41,492 nucleotides of DNA from an uncultured Mycoplasmatota bacterium (GTDB lineage Bacteria > Bacillota_I > Bacilli_A > RF39 > UBA660), in the NCBI GenBank assembly GCA_900546055.1, contig URBG01000010.1:1-41492 (forward strand), in the 5' to 3' direction. The notes below the pieces were generated by a model. The model was not told the origin of the DNA, ran no database searches, and saw nothing but the letters and a program-made list of their open reading frames with translations. The stretch's first letter is position 1. Every line of letters starts with the position of its first letter. A program made the translations under genes and the position numbers. Shown here in pieces: positions 26,574 through 33,946 of this stretch.

Positions 26574-26736
26574 TGATATCATCCTTTCTAGGATAAGTTT
26601 TCTTCTTATCTTCTAAATCTTCTTCCTCAATAATGAACTTGTTATATTCACTTATGTTATCAATTATCAACTTCTTGACTTCATTTATATCGATTGCTTG
26701 TGCAATCATTTTTAATTGTTCTTGGTTTAATTCCAT
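26545..26736 (-). CDS. Small acidic protein overlapping the recombinase start
   Basis: 63 residues, MELNQEQLKMIAQAIDINEV then charged helix and the tail GCGNLCTI. GAAGGAGAACG precedes the ATG. It ends 29 bp inside the recombinase gene. No family is recognised; the position suggests an accessory factor or a leader that couples recombinase translation. Confidence 0.55.
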   Translation of the reverse strand: MELNQEQLKMIAQAIDINEVKKLIIDNISEYNKFIIEEEDLEDKKKTYPRKDDINGCGNLCTI

Positions 26737-26882
26737 TTCTTTCGTTCTCCTTCTTCTTAAATCTCTTCGAAGAGATTTATATCTTTTTTATTTGCCATTT
26801 TAGGCGCATTATAACTACATTGTTTTAAATCATATATTTATTTACATCTTGCCATTAAACAGGTTCTGTACCTATATAATAG

Positions 26883-26949
26883 AGTTAGAGGGGGCTATCA
26901 GAAGTATTTGAAAAGTCTCGTTAGTAAAATTCCTGATAGCACTCTAACT
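26883..26949. repeat. Long interrupted inverted repeat upstream of the recombinase operon
   Basis: Outer arms AGTTAGAG/CTCTAACT (26883-26890, 26942-26949) and inner arms GCTATCAG/CTGATAGC (26894-26901, 26933-26940) enclose 31 bases. In the minus-strand transcript it would fold into a 16-bp interrupted stem. There is no clear T run, so it may be a regulatory leader, an att or an oriT/replication-type site. Confidence 0.75.
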
Positions 26950-26961
26950 ATTCGTGTTGCA

Positions 26962-27348
26962 TTAATTTTTCTTTCTTGAATCATATTTAGAAATTAATCT
27001 TTTTAACTCTAAAATAACATTCTCATTATTTAAACGGTATAGTTTTCTACGACCATCGTGAGTATACTTAATTTCCAATAAACCTAATTCAACCATTTTA
27101 TCTACAATCGGTTTTGCTTGTCCTTTAGATATTCTAATATCTCTTTCAAACAAACTATAACTTAATTGTAAGTATCCGTCCTCATCAAGTCTTTCATTAC
27201 TTGTATGAGTAATTCTATCTATTTCACTTAATAGAAGGGCAAAGTTAATACCATATGTTTGAATAAACATTTTGCTTAATGTAAGGTGGTATCTTCTTCT
27301 CACTTCCATTTCTGAAATTGATAAAGATATTCTTGGTAAATCTTCCAT
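26962..27348 (-). CDS. Winged-helix DNA-binding protein of the element
   Basis: 128 residues from the ATG at 27348. AAAGG nine bases upstream favours it over the ATG that directly follows that site. The central part shows a helix-turn-helix (LFERDIRISKGQAKPIVDKM, then LGLLEIKYTHDGRRKLYRL), typical of winged-helix replication or regulatory proteins on mobile elements. It could be a transcriptional regulator or an initiator-like protein. Confidence 0.68.
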   Translation of the reverse strand: MEDLPRISLSISEMEVRRRYHLTLSKMFIQTYGINFALLLSEIDRITHTSNERLDEDGYLQLSYSLFERDIRISKGQAKPIVDKMVELGLLEIKYTHDGRRKLYRLNNENVILELKRLISKYDSRKKN

Positions 27349-27424
27349 TTTATCCATCCTTTCTTTTGAATTTTTTAGGATGAACTTCGAAGTTCTGTCT
27401 TTGGAAGGAATAACAACTCTTTAA

Positions 27425-27490
27425 TTAATTCTTGTAAGCATTAATAACTCCTAAGAAGGTATGAGTTATATATTCCAATTTGTTATGCAT
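27425..27490 (-). CDS. Candidate 21-residue peptide
   Basis: ATG at 27490 to TAA at 27425, reading MHNKLEYITHTFLGVINAYK plus N. The composition is protein-like, but no good ribosome site precedes it. It could be chance or a leader peptide for the winged-helix gene. Confidence 0.25.
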   Translation of the reverse strand: MHNKLEYITHTFLGVINAYKN

Positions 27491-27591
27491 AACTACACAA
27501 GGCGTCCCTTGATGACTACATCTTATCATCGGTTTTCCTGATAGTCCAAAATTTTACTAACTTTCTTTCACTTTTTGAAAAGTTTTTTAAA

Positions 27592-27613
27592 AAGATGTCA
27601 ATGTAGACACCTT
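27592..27613 (-). terminator. Terminator of the membrane-anchored protein gene
   Basis: Stem AAGGTGTC/GACATCTT (27613-27606 with 27599-27592, one G-T pair), followed by TTT on the minus strand. Confidence 0.65.
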
Positions 27614-27666
27614 CAAACAACTCGCTGCTGTTATATATTTGCCGTTACCGTTGAGAAGTAGTAACT

Positions 27667-28167
27667 TTATTTTGATAGTTTTTTATTAATGGAATTAATT
27701 TGTTTTTCTGTAAAGTTATAATTGATGGTTTCATCATACATTGTATCAACACATTCTTTTGATACTTCCAGTTCAAATTTTTTCAAACTTAAAATTCTTG
27801 CTTGGCTTGTACTATTAGAATTAACATTTGAAGATTTAAGATTGCCATCTCTTAACCAATAATAATCAATTACTTTACCTTCAGGAGTTAATTCCTTTCC
27901 AATGTACATAACATAGTCAGAAGATACCATAGCACCATAACTATTTGTTGCACCAATATTTACTTTTGCATAATCTCCACATATGTGAACTTCTTGAACA
28001 GTTACAGAAGATGGACTTTTAAAATCAGACTTAGAATTAGAAACAGCAGTATAAATTTTACTTTCTACATCACTTAATCCATTTGAACTAACAGCCACGA
28101 TCAAAACAAGTAATAGTAAAGCTCCAATAACACCACAAACAATAAGAATTTTTTTATTTTCTTTCAT
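27667..28167 (-). CDS. Membrane-anchored extracytoplasmic protein of unknown function
   Basis: 166 residues. One N-terminal hydrophobic helix (about 7-27, ILIVCGVIGALLLLVLIVAV) serves as signal anchor. The rest is a small mixed domain with VQEVHICGDYAKVNIGATNS and YVMYIGKELTPEG. There is no lipobox and no family is recognised. GGAGG lies before the ATG. Its promoter abuts the palindromic operator shared with the divergent XRE gene. Confidence 0.72.
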   Translation of the reverse strand: MKENKKILIVCGVIGALLLLVLIVAVSSNGLSDVESKIYTAVSNSKSDFKSPSSVTVQEVHICGDYAKVNIGATNSYGAMVSSDYVMYIGKELTPEGKVIDYYWLRDGNLKSSNVNSNSTSQARILSLKKFELEVSKECVDTMYDETINYNFTEKQINSINKKLSK

Positions 28168-28197
28168 AACATTTCCTCCACTTTTTCTATTACTTCT

Positions 28198-28226
28198 ATT
28201 TTATATTTTATTATCACAAAAGTCAA
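28198..28226 (-). promoter_or_regulatory. Promoter of the membrane-anchored protein gene
   Basis: -35 TTGACT (28226-28221), 17-bp spacer, -10 TAAAAT (28203-28198). The -35 box touches the XRE operator. Confidence 0.75.
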
Positions 28227-28253
28227 CGATACATCGCTAAATGATGCATCGTT
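28225..28253. promoter_or_regulatory. Palindromic operator between divergent XRE and membrane-anchored genes
   Basis: Half sites AACGATACATC and GATGCATCGTT (one mismatch) separated by GCTAAAT. It lies upstream of the TATAAT box at 28261-28266 on the plus strand and beside the minus-strand -35 box, so one dimeric repressor could control both directions. Confidence 0.8.
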
Positions 28254-28287
28254 ATCTTCATATAATAAGTGTATAGGAGATGGTAGG

Positions 28288-28527
28288 ATGAAGATAGCAG
28301 AGGCAGTAGCAAAAAGGATACTTAATTTGTGTGAAGAAAAAAACATAAGTATAAATAAATTAGCAATTATGAGTGGATTAACACAATCGACTGTTCAATC
28401 AATTATCTGTGGAAAAAGTACAAATCCTAAACTATTAACAATAGTTAGAATTTGTGATAGTCTAAATATAAAATTAGAAGATTTCTTTGCAGATAAATTA
28501 TTTGATGGTTTAGATATAGAATTATAA
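28288..28527 (+). CDS. XRE-family HTH regulator
   Basis: 79 residues, essentially one Cro/CI-type helix-turn-helix (ISINKLAIMSGLTQSTVQSI, then ICGKSTNPKLLTIVRICDSL). The length is typical of compact XRE repressors on mobile elements. The palindromic operator just upstream suggests autoregulation and repression of the divergent gene. A ribosome site GGAGATGGTAGG precedes the ATG. Confidence 0.92.
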   Translation: MKIAEAVAKRILNLCEEKNISINKLAIMSGLTQSTVQSIICGKSTNPKLLTIVRICDSLNIKLEDFFADKLFDGLDIEL

Positions 28528-28564
28528 AAGCGATGAGTTTAAACTGTTTGTAACTCATCGCTTT
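28527..28564. terminator. Bidirectional terminator between XRE and radical-SAM genes
   Basis: A 13-bp stem AAAGCGATGAGTT/AACTCATCGCTTT. The radical-SAM stop (28541-28539) lies at the loop edge, so that gene's last codons form one arm. Confidence 0.85.
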
Positions 28565-29333
28565 CTTGTGTGATTGTTTTATTTTTTATATGATATTCAA
28601 TATTATTTTTTGTACAAAAATCTACAACTTGCTGTGCTAAATCATTATAGTATTTTTTATATTCTTTATATTGTGAAACTTTTTTATTATAATGTAATCT
28701 ACCAAAAATTATTTTATCCACAAATTTTAAGGCATTTAATATTTCCGAAAAATCTTGTTCAATAAAATTCGGTGTTGGATACGGTTCTATGCTTACCCAG
28801 GTATTAAATCCTTTACTATGTAGATAATACAAACTTTCAATTCTTTCTTTGTATGGAGCCGATCCTGGTTCCATTTTTTTTCTAAATTCTTCATTCAATG
28901 ATATTAGAGTAATACCATAACTATTTTCTTTTGATGATTTATCCAATACCTTCGGAAGAACGCCTTTTGTTAGTGCAGTTAATGGTATATTGTATGTACC
29001 AACTAAATCTATAATTTTTAGAGATAAATTGCAAATATCCTCATAACCGTACATAAATGGGTCTGTTGTAAAACATAAATGAATAGTTTTAATTTTGTTT
29101 TTTTGTTTTGGTAATTCCTTTTCTAATAACTCAATAGCATTATTTACTATTACAGGTTTTAACCATTCTTCGTAATTTTTAACTTTGCCAAACCTTCTTG
29201 CCATCATAAAAGCATAACAGGGATATAAGCATCCGTGCGAACATCCTTGAATGTGATTTATGGTATAATCTCCATATTCAACGCCAGTTTTATACAACAA
29301 AGATTTTCGTTCCATAGTACTTTGACATTTCAT
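28539..29333 (-). CDS. Radical-SAM-like protein with CX3CX3C motif (TcmP partner)
   Basis: 264 residues from the ATG at 29333, with AAAGGTGG upstream; GTG codons earlier in frame overlap that site. The cluster motif is CSHGCLYPC (Cys31, Cys35, Cys39). This is CX3CX3C, one residue longer than the canonical radical SAM CX3CX2C. The rest follows the spore-photoproduct-lyase-like layout: CFTTDPFMYGYED, ALTKGVLPK, SLNEEFRKKMEPGSAPYKER and IEPYPTPN. Its 3' position next to TcmP fits the known three-Cys-motif/partner pairing. It probably binds an iron-sulfur cluster and S-adenosylmethionine; the substrate is unknown, with nucleic acid plausible. The gap to tcmP is 38 bp, so they form an operon. Confidence 0.85.
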   Translation of the reverse strand: MKCQSTMERKSLLYKTGVEYGDYTINHIQGCSHGCLYPCYAFMMARRFGKVKNYEEWLKPVIVNNAIELLEKELPKQKNKIKTIHLCFTTDPFMYGYEDICNLSLKIIDLVGTYNIPLTALTKGVLPKVLDKSSKENSYGITLISLNEEFRKKMEPGSAPYKERIESLYYLHSKGFNTWVSIEPYPTPNFIEQDFSEILNALKFVDKIIFGRLHYNKKVSQYKEYKKYYNDLAQQVVDFCTKNNIEYHIKNKTITQESDELQTV

Positions 29334-29371
29334 ATTTAACACCACCTTTATTATACTAATTATATCACACT

Positions 29372-30568
29372 TTATAAACTTAAATAAACCTTTTTATCTC
29401 TAGAGGTTGTTAGGAACTTTGCAGGCTTACCATTAGATGTAAATGGTGGTTCTCTTCTAATTTTTATTTTTCCATCAGTTGCAAGTGTAGAAATTATATC
29501 ACGAATTTTTGATGTATGATAAATTCCTATTTCTTCTATAACTTTTAAAATCACTTCATTTATATCTAATTCAAAAGAGACACTCAATGAAGATAAGATG
29601 ATTTTTTCAATTCTGTCATCTTCCAAAATATCATTCTCCACTGTTTCTTCAAATAAACACATTGCTCCCTTTTCTTGATGTTCTCTTAATTCTGAATGCC
29701 TTTTGGCCATACCATCATTCATTAATAAGAACCCTTCCAAATGATTTGTAGCAAAAACCATTCTATATTTAGGACGATTATTTTGATTTACTCTTATAGG
29801 TAAGTTTATTACATATTTAAATTTTGTATATTCTTTTAACATTTCACAATACATTTTTGCAAATTTTTTCTCTGCTTCGTATCCATCTAAACTTTTCGAT
29901 TTCATACTTTTTATAATATCTTGCCAATAATCGCCACCAGCAATAGCATTCATATTATTAATATCATTTTTTTCTTCATCAACCAATTTAATATTTTGTA
30001 AAAATCCTTCATCATCAACATCGTCAAATGGTGTATCCATCCCAAGAAGACGGCACCCCTCTCGAATAAAACCAAAACTATTAAAATTTAAGAGTAACTC
30101 CACTGAAAAAAAACTTTTATTATTAGCAAATTTGAAATAATCCATTTTAATATTTTTTATACCAAAAGGGTCAATATACAGAAAAACATTTTTTCCATAT
30201 TGTTTGGATAGTACTTCTACAATTACATTTTCATAATCGTCTGCAATAACTTGAAGATTTGAACAATCCTTTACATTATCATTTAATTCATCATAATTAT
30301 TCTTTTCTATACAAACAAAATTAACGTCATTTGAAAAGCGACTATTTTCTTTTGCTGTGCTAAAAACATCATATGCTATTAATGGAGACCCTAAAGTACC
30401 ATCTTTAAATTTTCCTGTTCCTGAAAATGCATCAATATACACTATATCTCTTTTTGTAGAAAATATTTTTGCTGAATATGGTTTTAAATAACACCCTAAC
30501 AGAGTATCTTTTATTTTTGACCATTCGCGTTTTTTATCAAAAAAACTATTTGTTAATCCTACAGCCAT
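29372..30568 (-). CDS. tcmP: Three-Cys-motif partner protein TcmP
   Basis: 398 residues. The N-terminal half has a Rossmann methyltransferase-like layout: VYIDAFSGTGKF (about 43-54) as the SAM-type motif I, Glu88 in NFVCIEKN at the end of strand 2, and YIDPFGI (about 131-137) in the motif IV position. The C-terminal part looks like a winged helix (SKIRDIISTLATDGKIKIRR). The family (TIGR04474) is named for co-occurrence with a three-Cys-motif protein, seen in the next gene. Its biochemical role is unestablished to my knowledge; its presence in variable DNA suggests a defence or nucleic-acid modification role, which is inference. GAGGTG precedes the ATG. Confidence 0.9.
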   Translation of the reverse strand: MAVGLTNSFFDKKREWSKIKDTLLGCYLKPYSAKIFSTKRDIVYIDAFSGTGKFKDGTLGSPLIAYDVFSTAKENSRFSNDVNFVCIEKNNYDELNDNVKDCSNLQVIADDYENVIVEVLSKQYGKNVFLYIDPFGIKNIKMDYFKFANNKSFFSVELLLNFNSFGFIREGCRLLGMDTPFDDVDDEGFLQNIKLVDEEKNDINNMNAIAGGDYWQDIIKSMKSKSLDGYEAEKKFAKMYCEMLKEYTKFKYVINLPIRVNQNNRPKYRMVFATNHLEGFLLMNDGMAKRHSELREHQEKGAMCLFEETVENDILEDDRIEKIILSSLSVSFELDINEVILKVIEEIGIYHTSKIRDIISTLATDGKIKIRREPPFTSNGKPAKFLTTSRDKKVYLSL

Positions 30569-30601
30569 TTTGCACCTCTTTTACTACTGATAGTATATCA
30601 A

Positions 30602-30635
30602 AGAAAAAGGCAATAGTAAAAAGAATACTACTGCC
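30602..30635 (-). terminator. Terminator downstream of tRNA-Trp
   Basis: Stem GGCAGTAGTA/TACTATTGCC (30635-30626 with 30618-30609, one G-T pair), then a T-rich run on the minus strand. It lies between the tRNA and tcmP. A TATACT -10 box for tcmP follows directly. Confidence 0.75.
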
Positions 30636-30699
30636 TTAAATATTTTTTAATCGCGAACCCACCCGTAAAACAATATATTGAGTTCGCGTAATGAACACT

Positions 30700-30775
30700 T
30701 GGCAGGGGAAGCAGGATTTGAACCCACGACATTTGGTTTTGGAGACCAACGTTCTACCAGCTGAACTATTCCCCT
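30700..30775 (-). tRNA. trnW: tRNA-Trp (anticodon CCA), CCA end encoded
   Basis: 76 bases. The acceptor stem AGGGGAA/TTCCCCT is closed by discriminator G and an encoded CCA. The D-loop has AGCTGGTAGA, the anticodon loop CTCCAAA gives anticodon CCA, and the T-arm has GGGTTCAAATCC. It reads UGG only; no UCA-anticodon tRNA is present in the window. Confidence 0.97.
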
Positions 30776-30898
30776 ATTTGCTTACTTCTACATATGATAT
30801 AATATTATCACTGAATTTTCAGACAAGTTAATTATACCATATACTTACATTTTATTCAATAACTTTGTTTTCTTTCATATATTATATTAGGTGATATT

Positions 30899-31324
30899 AT
30901 GATTATTCAAACAACAACCAAAGATCGCGACATGCTGGCGCGTTTAATGAGAGCAGAAGCTGTGGGCGAAGGAGATCTAGGAATGCTTATGGTAGGAAAC
31001 GTTATAGTTAATAGAGCAATTGCCAATTGTTTAGATTTTAAAAATACTCGTACAATTCCAGAAGTAGCTTATCAATCCCCAGGTGGTTTTTCAGGTGTAA
31101 ATAGTCCTTTATTTTACAGTAACCCAACAACCTTGGAACAAAATTTAGCTGACCGCGTTATCAGGGGAGAATATTACTATCCGGCTACTAATGCTTTATG
31201 GTTTTATGCACCATCCTCTGGCAGTTCTTGTCAAAATAAATGGTGGGGTCAAGACTTGACAGGGCGATATAAGGGACACTGTTTTTATCAACCAGCGGCA
31301 GGCGAGTGTAAGGAGCTCCATTAA
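30899..31324 (+). CDS. CwlJ-like cell wall hydrolase (SleB/Hydrolase_2)
   Basis: 141 residues. The domain covers the whole protein: DRDMLARLMRAEAVGEGDLG with the catalytic Glu19, VGNVIVNRA, and AxNALWFYAP with a WWGQ end. Its length and the absence of a signal peptide match CwlJ, the spore-coat cortex-lytic enzyme, rather than SleB, which is longer and secreted. SleB/CwlJ enzymes degrade muramic-delta-lactam peptidoglycan during germination. TTAGGTGAT precedes the ATG. Confidence 0.88.
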   Translation: MIIQTTTKDRDMLARLMRAEAVGEGDLGMLMVGNVIVNRAIANCLDFKNTRTIPEVAYQSPGGFSGVNSPLFYSNPTTLEQNLADRVIRGEYYYPATNALWFYAPSSGSSCQNKWWGQDLTGRYKGHCFYQPAAGECKELH

Positions 31325-31325
31325 G

Positions 31326-31350
31326 AAACAATTGAATATTGTTTTTTTTT
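31326..31350 (+). terminator. Terminator of the CwlJ-like gene
   Basis: Stem AACAAT/ATTGTT (31327-31332 with 31338-31343) followed by T8 on the plus strand. A further inverted repeat ATTTTAGC/GCTAAAAT (31364-31371, 31381-31388) lies in front of the next gene. Confidence 0.75.
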
Positions 31351-31406
31351 ATTGGCCGCTATGATTTTAGCTGTTTTTTTGCTAAAATAGTATTAGTGGA
31401 AGTGAA

Positions 31407-31967
31407 GTGGTTGGCTTGAAGAGAGAGTTAGTTGACAAAATTACAAATTACGTATTACTATTTCTAACCTTTTCTTTTATTGGCTATCTTTGGGAAGTTG
31501 GAATTAAGCTAGTAATGATGGGAATTCTCGTCAACAGTGGTACTTTATATGGACCTTGGATACCAATATATGGATTTGGGGGACTTTTTGTCTTATTTTT
31601 CTTAAAAAGGTTTAAAGAAAAACCTTTCGTAGTATTTATATTGTCTTTATTGATATGTACTTCGCTTGAGTACTTTATTGGCTATTACTTAGAAGCTACC
31701 AAGGGTATGCGCTGGTGGGACTACAGTAATTATTTAATTAATATAAATGGTCGTGTATGTTTAGAAGGAGCAATTATATTTGGCTTGGCTGGATGTGTAG
31801 TTATTTATATTGCAGAACCTTTCTTTACAAAGCTATTTGCTAAAATACCATACTTAGTTAAAATAATTGTTGCAACTATTTTGATCGCTTTATTTATAAC
31901 AGATTTTATATATGTTCAAAGTCATCCTAATATAGGAGAAGGAATTACGTTCAATGAAAAAACATAA
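31407..31967 (+). CDS. CmpB-type multi-pass membrane protein (PF06541)
   Basis: 186 residues with five or six helices. LTFSFIGYLWEVGIKLV, the Gly-rich YGPWIPIYGFGG and EYFIGYYLEATKGMRWWDYS are the conserved blocks of the ABC_trans_CmpB family, annotated as putative ABC permeases. No ATPase is nearby and the transport role is unproven. The start is GTG with a weak GGAAGTGAA site; a TTG a few codons on is possible. Its stop lies in the terminator shared with the convergent DUF975 gene. Confidence 0.85.
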   Translation: MVGLKRELVDKITNYVLLFLTFSFIGYLWEVGIKLVMMGILVNSGTLYGPWIPIYGFGGLFVLFFLKRFKEKPFVVFILSLLICTSLEYFIGYYLEATKGMRWWDYSNYLININGRVCLEGAIIFGLAGCVVIYIAEPFFTKLFAKIPYLVKIIVATILIALFITDFIYVQSHPNIGEGITFNEKT

Positions 31968-31985
31968 GTGTTTAACTTATGTTTT
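31959..31985. terminator. Bidirectional terminator spanning both stop codons
   Basis: A 10-bp stem AAAACATAAG/CTTATGTTTT (31959-31968 with 31976-31985). The plus-strand stop (31965-31967) and minus-strand stop (31974-31972) both fall within it. Confidence 0.85.
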
Positions 31986-32784
31986 CTTTTAGTTTTAAAT
32001 ATATTTCTGTCGTAGCAGCAGATTTATATGGATTAGAATAAAGAATACCTGTAAGGCCGAAGGTTAACCCATTTAATAAATACCAGCCGATGTATGATAA
32101 ATCAAAAATAAATAAATCCCATTTATGGCCATACATTATTTTCTTTGATCTTGCAAATACTTCTTTGGTTTTTAATTCCGGATTTTCGGCTAGGATATAT
32201 GGAATCATACGATATTCATACATTTTAATAAATACTCCAACTATGGTAAAAATCCACAAAATTAAATAAAGTGTTTGTAGAAACATAATTTTAACAACAT
32301 TTAAAAAATGTTTGTTTTTATATGGTTCTAATATTTTAGATATCTTTGTTTTATTTTGATAATGATTATCAATGAAAAATTTGCGACTACCAACCGTTAA
32401 AGGATTACAAAGTAATAAGATATAAACCATTTGAAATATAAAAGCAAGGCCTAAAACTAAGGCAGCCCCATATTCAGTTTCAATTGTTTCTTTAACTGAA
32501 CCAATTAATTTAAAGACAAATGAAGTAGCATTTGAAAATGGCTCCAATATAGTTGTAACAATATTATCGTCACCACCTAGAACATTGACATTAGTCAAAT
32601 GTTCAGTATTATAAATAACATTTTCTGGTACTTCTCCGTTATTATCATAGCCATGAATAACGACAGCTGATGAACTATATTCACAACCTAAAAAAGCTAA
32701 AAGAAAACAAACGAAAACAAATGGCCAATAATTTTTAATAAAGTGTTTTTTGCCAGCTTCTTTTACTTCCGCGCGATTCCACAT
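31972..32784 (-). CDS. DUF975 membrane protein
   Basis: 270 residues. The N terminus MWNRAEVKEAGKKHFIKNYW is the hallmark of DUF975, followed by a helix (about 19-31), an extracytoplasmic loop, and three or four helices later (about 106-127, 165-190, 225-255). YRMIPYILAENPELKTKEVFARS is the conserved cytosolic segment. The function is unknown. GGAGCG precedes the ATG. Confidence 0.87.
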   Translation of the reverse strand: MWNRAEVKEAGKKHFIKNYWPFVFVCFLLAFLGCEYSSSAVVIHGYDNNGEVPENVIYNTEHLTNVNVLGGDDNIVTTILEPFSNATSFVFKLIGSVKETIETEYGAALVLGLAFIFQMVYILLLCNPLTVGSRKFFIDNHYQNKTKISKILEPYKNKHFLNVVKIMFLQTLYLILWIFTIVGVFIKMYEYRMIPYILAENPELKTKEVFARSKKIMYGHKWDLFIFDLSYIGWYLLNGLTFGLTGILYSNPYKSAATTEIYLKLKENIS

Positions 32785-32846
32785 ATTCTTCGCTCCATTC
32801 TATTAACATTATAAACTATATTATTTAGCTTTTCAATAAAAGAAAA

Positions 32847-32863
32847 GAGGAATTTTATTCCCC
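32847..32863 (-). terminator. Terminator of htrA
   Basis: Stem GGGGAAT/ATTCCTC (32863-32857 with 32853-32847) followed by TTTTCTTTT on the minus strand. The htrA stop (32857-32855) lies in the hairpin. Confidence 0.75.
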
Positions 32864-33937
32864 TATAGTTTTACTAAGTTTTAAGGATAATTCTTTTTCT
32901 TTTCCGTCACGGCTAACTGTTATTTTTACTGTATCACCAATATCGTGTTTATAAAGCATGAATTTAAAGTGAGCAGTGCTTTTAACTTTAGTGCCATCGA
33001 CTTTTAAAATAACATCGTTAGTTTCCATTCCAGCATCTTTTGCTGGAGAATTATCTTCAACTGAGGCAACAACAGCCCCTTCAGTTAAATCATCATCTAA
33101 ACGTAAATTATTACGGTAAAGCATAGCTGTGTTACTCGCATCATATAAAGAAACGCCGATATAAGGTCTCTTTATTTCTTCACCTTTTTCAAGTTTATCA
33201 ACACTGGTCATAGCAATTTCAATTGGAATAGCAAAGCCCATTCCTTCAATTGAATCAGTAACTAGTTTCATTGAGGTAATACCAATTACTTCGCCATTAA
33301 TGTTAACTAGTGGCCCTCCACTATTTCCTGGATTTATTGAAGCATCTGTTTGTAATACTTCCATCATATAGTTACCCTTTGTTTGATCTGAAACGGTAAT
33401 TGTTCTATTTTCTCCTGAAAGAATACCTTTAGTTACTGATCCCATATATTCGCTATTAACTGGCGTTCCAACAGTAAATACTGTATCTCCTAGCTTAGCT
33501 TTAGTACTATCACCAATTGAGGCAATATCTAAAACGCTTTTAGCATCAATTCTAATAACAGCGATATCGGCGTAGCTATCGCCACCTAGATAAGTGGCTT
33601 CGACTTCATTACCATTCATATCGATAGTTTTTAAAGAAGAAGCGCCATCAACAACATGGTAGTTTGTTAAAATGTAACCATATTTGCTATCTTTTTTATA
33701 GACAAAACCACTTCCTGAACTAGCCTGTTTTCCTTGATTATAGGCCTCAACTACTACGACTGCATTGTAGATTTTGTTAACCGCTTCATTAATAGAATTG
33801 GTTTCTTTAATTGTTACATTTTTATGTGTTCCTTCGGTTTGAACATCATTATCTTTGGTAGTAAAATATAATGTTCCTAAAATACCAGCAGTTAAAACAA
33901 CTAGTATAACAATTATTCCGATTATTTTTTCACGCAT
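32855..33937 (-). CDS. htrA: HtrA/DegP-like membrane-anchored serine protease
   Basis: 360 residues. An N-terminal anchor helix (about 4-24) is followed by a trypsin-like domain with His94 (NYHVVDG), Asp124 (YADIAVIRI) and Ser206 (NPGNSGGPL). One PDZ domain (about 255-350) contains GAVVASVEDNSPAKDAGM. HtrA proteins remove misfolded proteins outside the membrane in a PDZ-gated manner. It lies nine bases after the Abi_2 gene and is probably read from the same transcript. Confidence 0.95.
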   Translation of the reverse strand: MREKIIGIIVILVVLTAGILGTLYFTTKDNDVQTEGTHKNVTIKETNSINEAVNKIYNAVVVVEAYNQGKQASSGSGFVYKKDSKYGYILTNYHVVDGASSLKTIDMNGNEVEATYLGGDSYADIAVIRIDAKSVLDIASIGDSTKAKLGDTVFTVGTPVNSEYMGSVTKGILSGENRTITVSDQTKGNYMMEVLQTDASINPGNSGGPLVNINGEVIGITSMKLVTDSIEGMGFAIPIEIAMTSVDKLEKGEEIKRPYIGVSLYDASNTAMLYRNNLRLDDDLTEGAVVASVEDNSPAKDAGMETNDVILKVDGTKVKSTAHFKFMLYKHDIGDTVKITVSRDGKEKELSLKLSKTIGE

Positions 33938-33946
33938 AAATTCCTC

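Larger units (their letters stand above)
27349..27666. other. Intergenic region of the element (about 310 bp)
   Basis: It holds the terminator of the membrane-anchored protein gene (27592-27613) and a 7-bp inverted repeat ATAACTC/GAGTTAT near 27450-27475. There is also a CCTGATAG box (27537-27544) near AATTTTACTAAC (27550-27561), which recurs inverted at 26920-26931, and one candidate 21-codon ORF. No larger gene is visible. Confidence 0.5.
25041..30600. mobile_element. Probable integrated element carrying a large serine recombinase
   Basis: A site-specific recombinase gene lies at one edge, abutting a truncated gene. Next come a small overlapping ORF, a winged-helix protein, an XRE regulator with divergent operator, and cargo (radical SAM plus TcmP). 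tRNA-Trp lies just outside the far side. I found no direct repeats that would define attL and attR, so the right boundary is a guess. Confidence 0.55.

Noticed and set aside
28164..28346. Minus-strand frame across the XRE operator and start
   Set aside because: It overlaps the operator, promoter and the XRE gene, has no ribosome site and no protein-like features.
30652..30688. Inverted repeat CGCGAAC/GTTCGCG beside tRNA-Trp
   Set aside because: The stem is only 7 bp with a 23-base loop and no T run; a better terminator lies just beyond. It could be an att remnant but nothing supports that.
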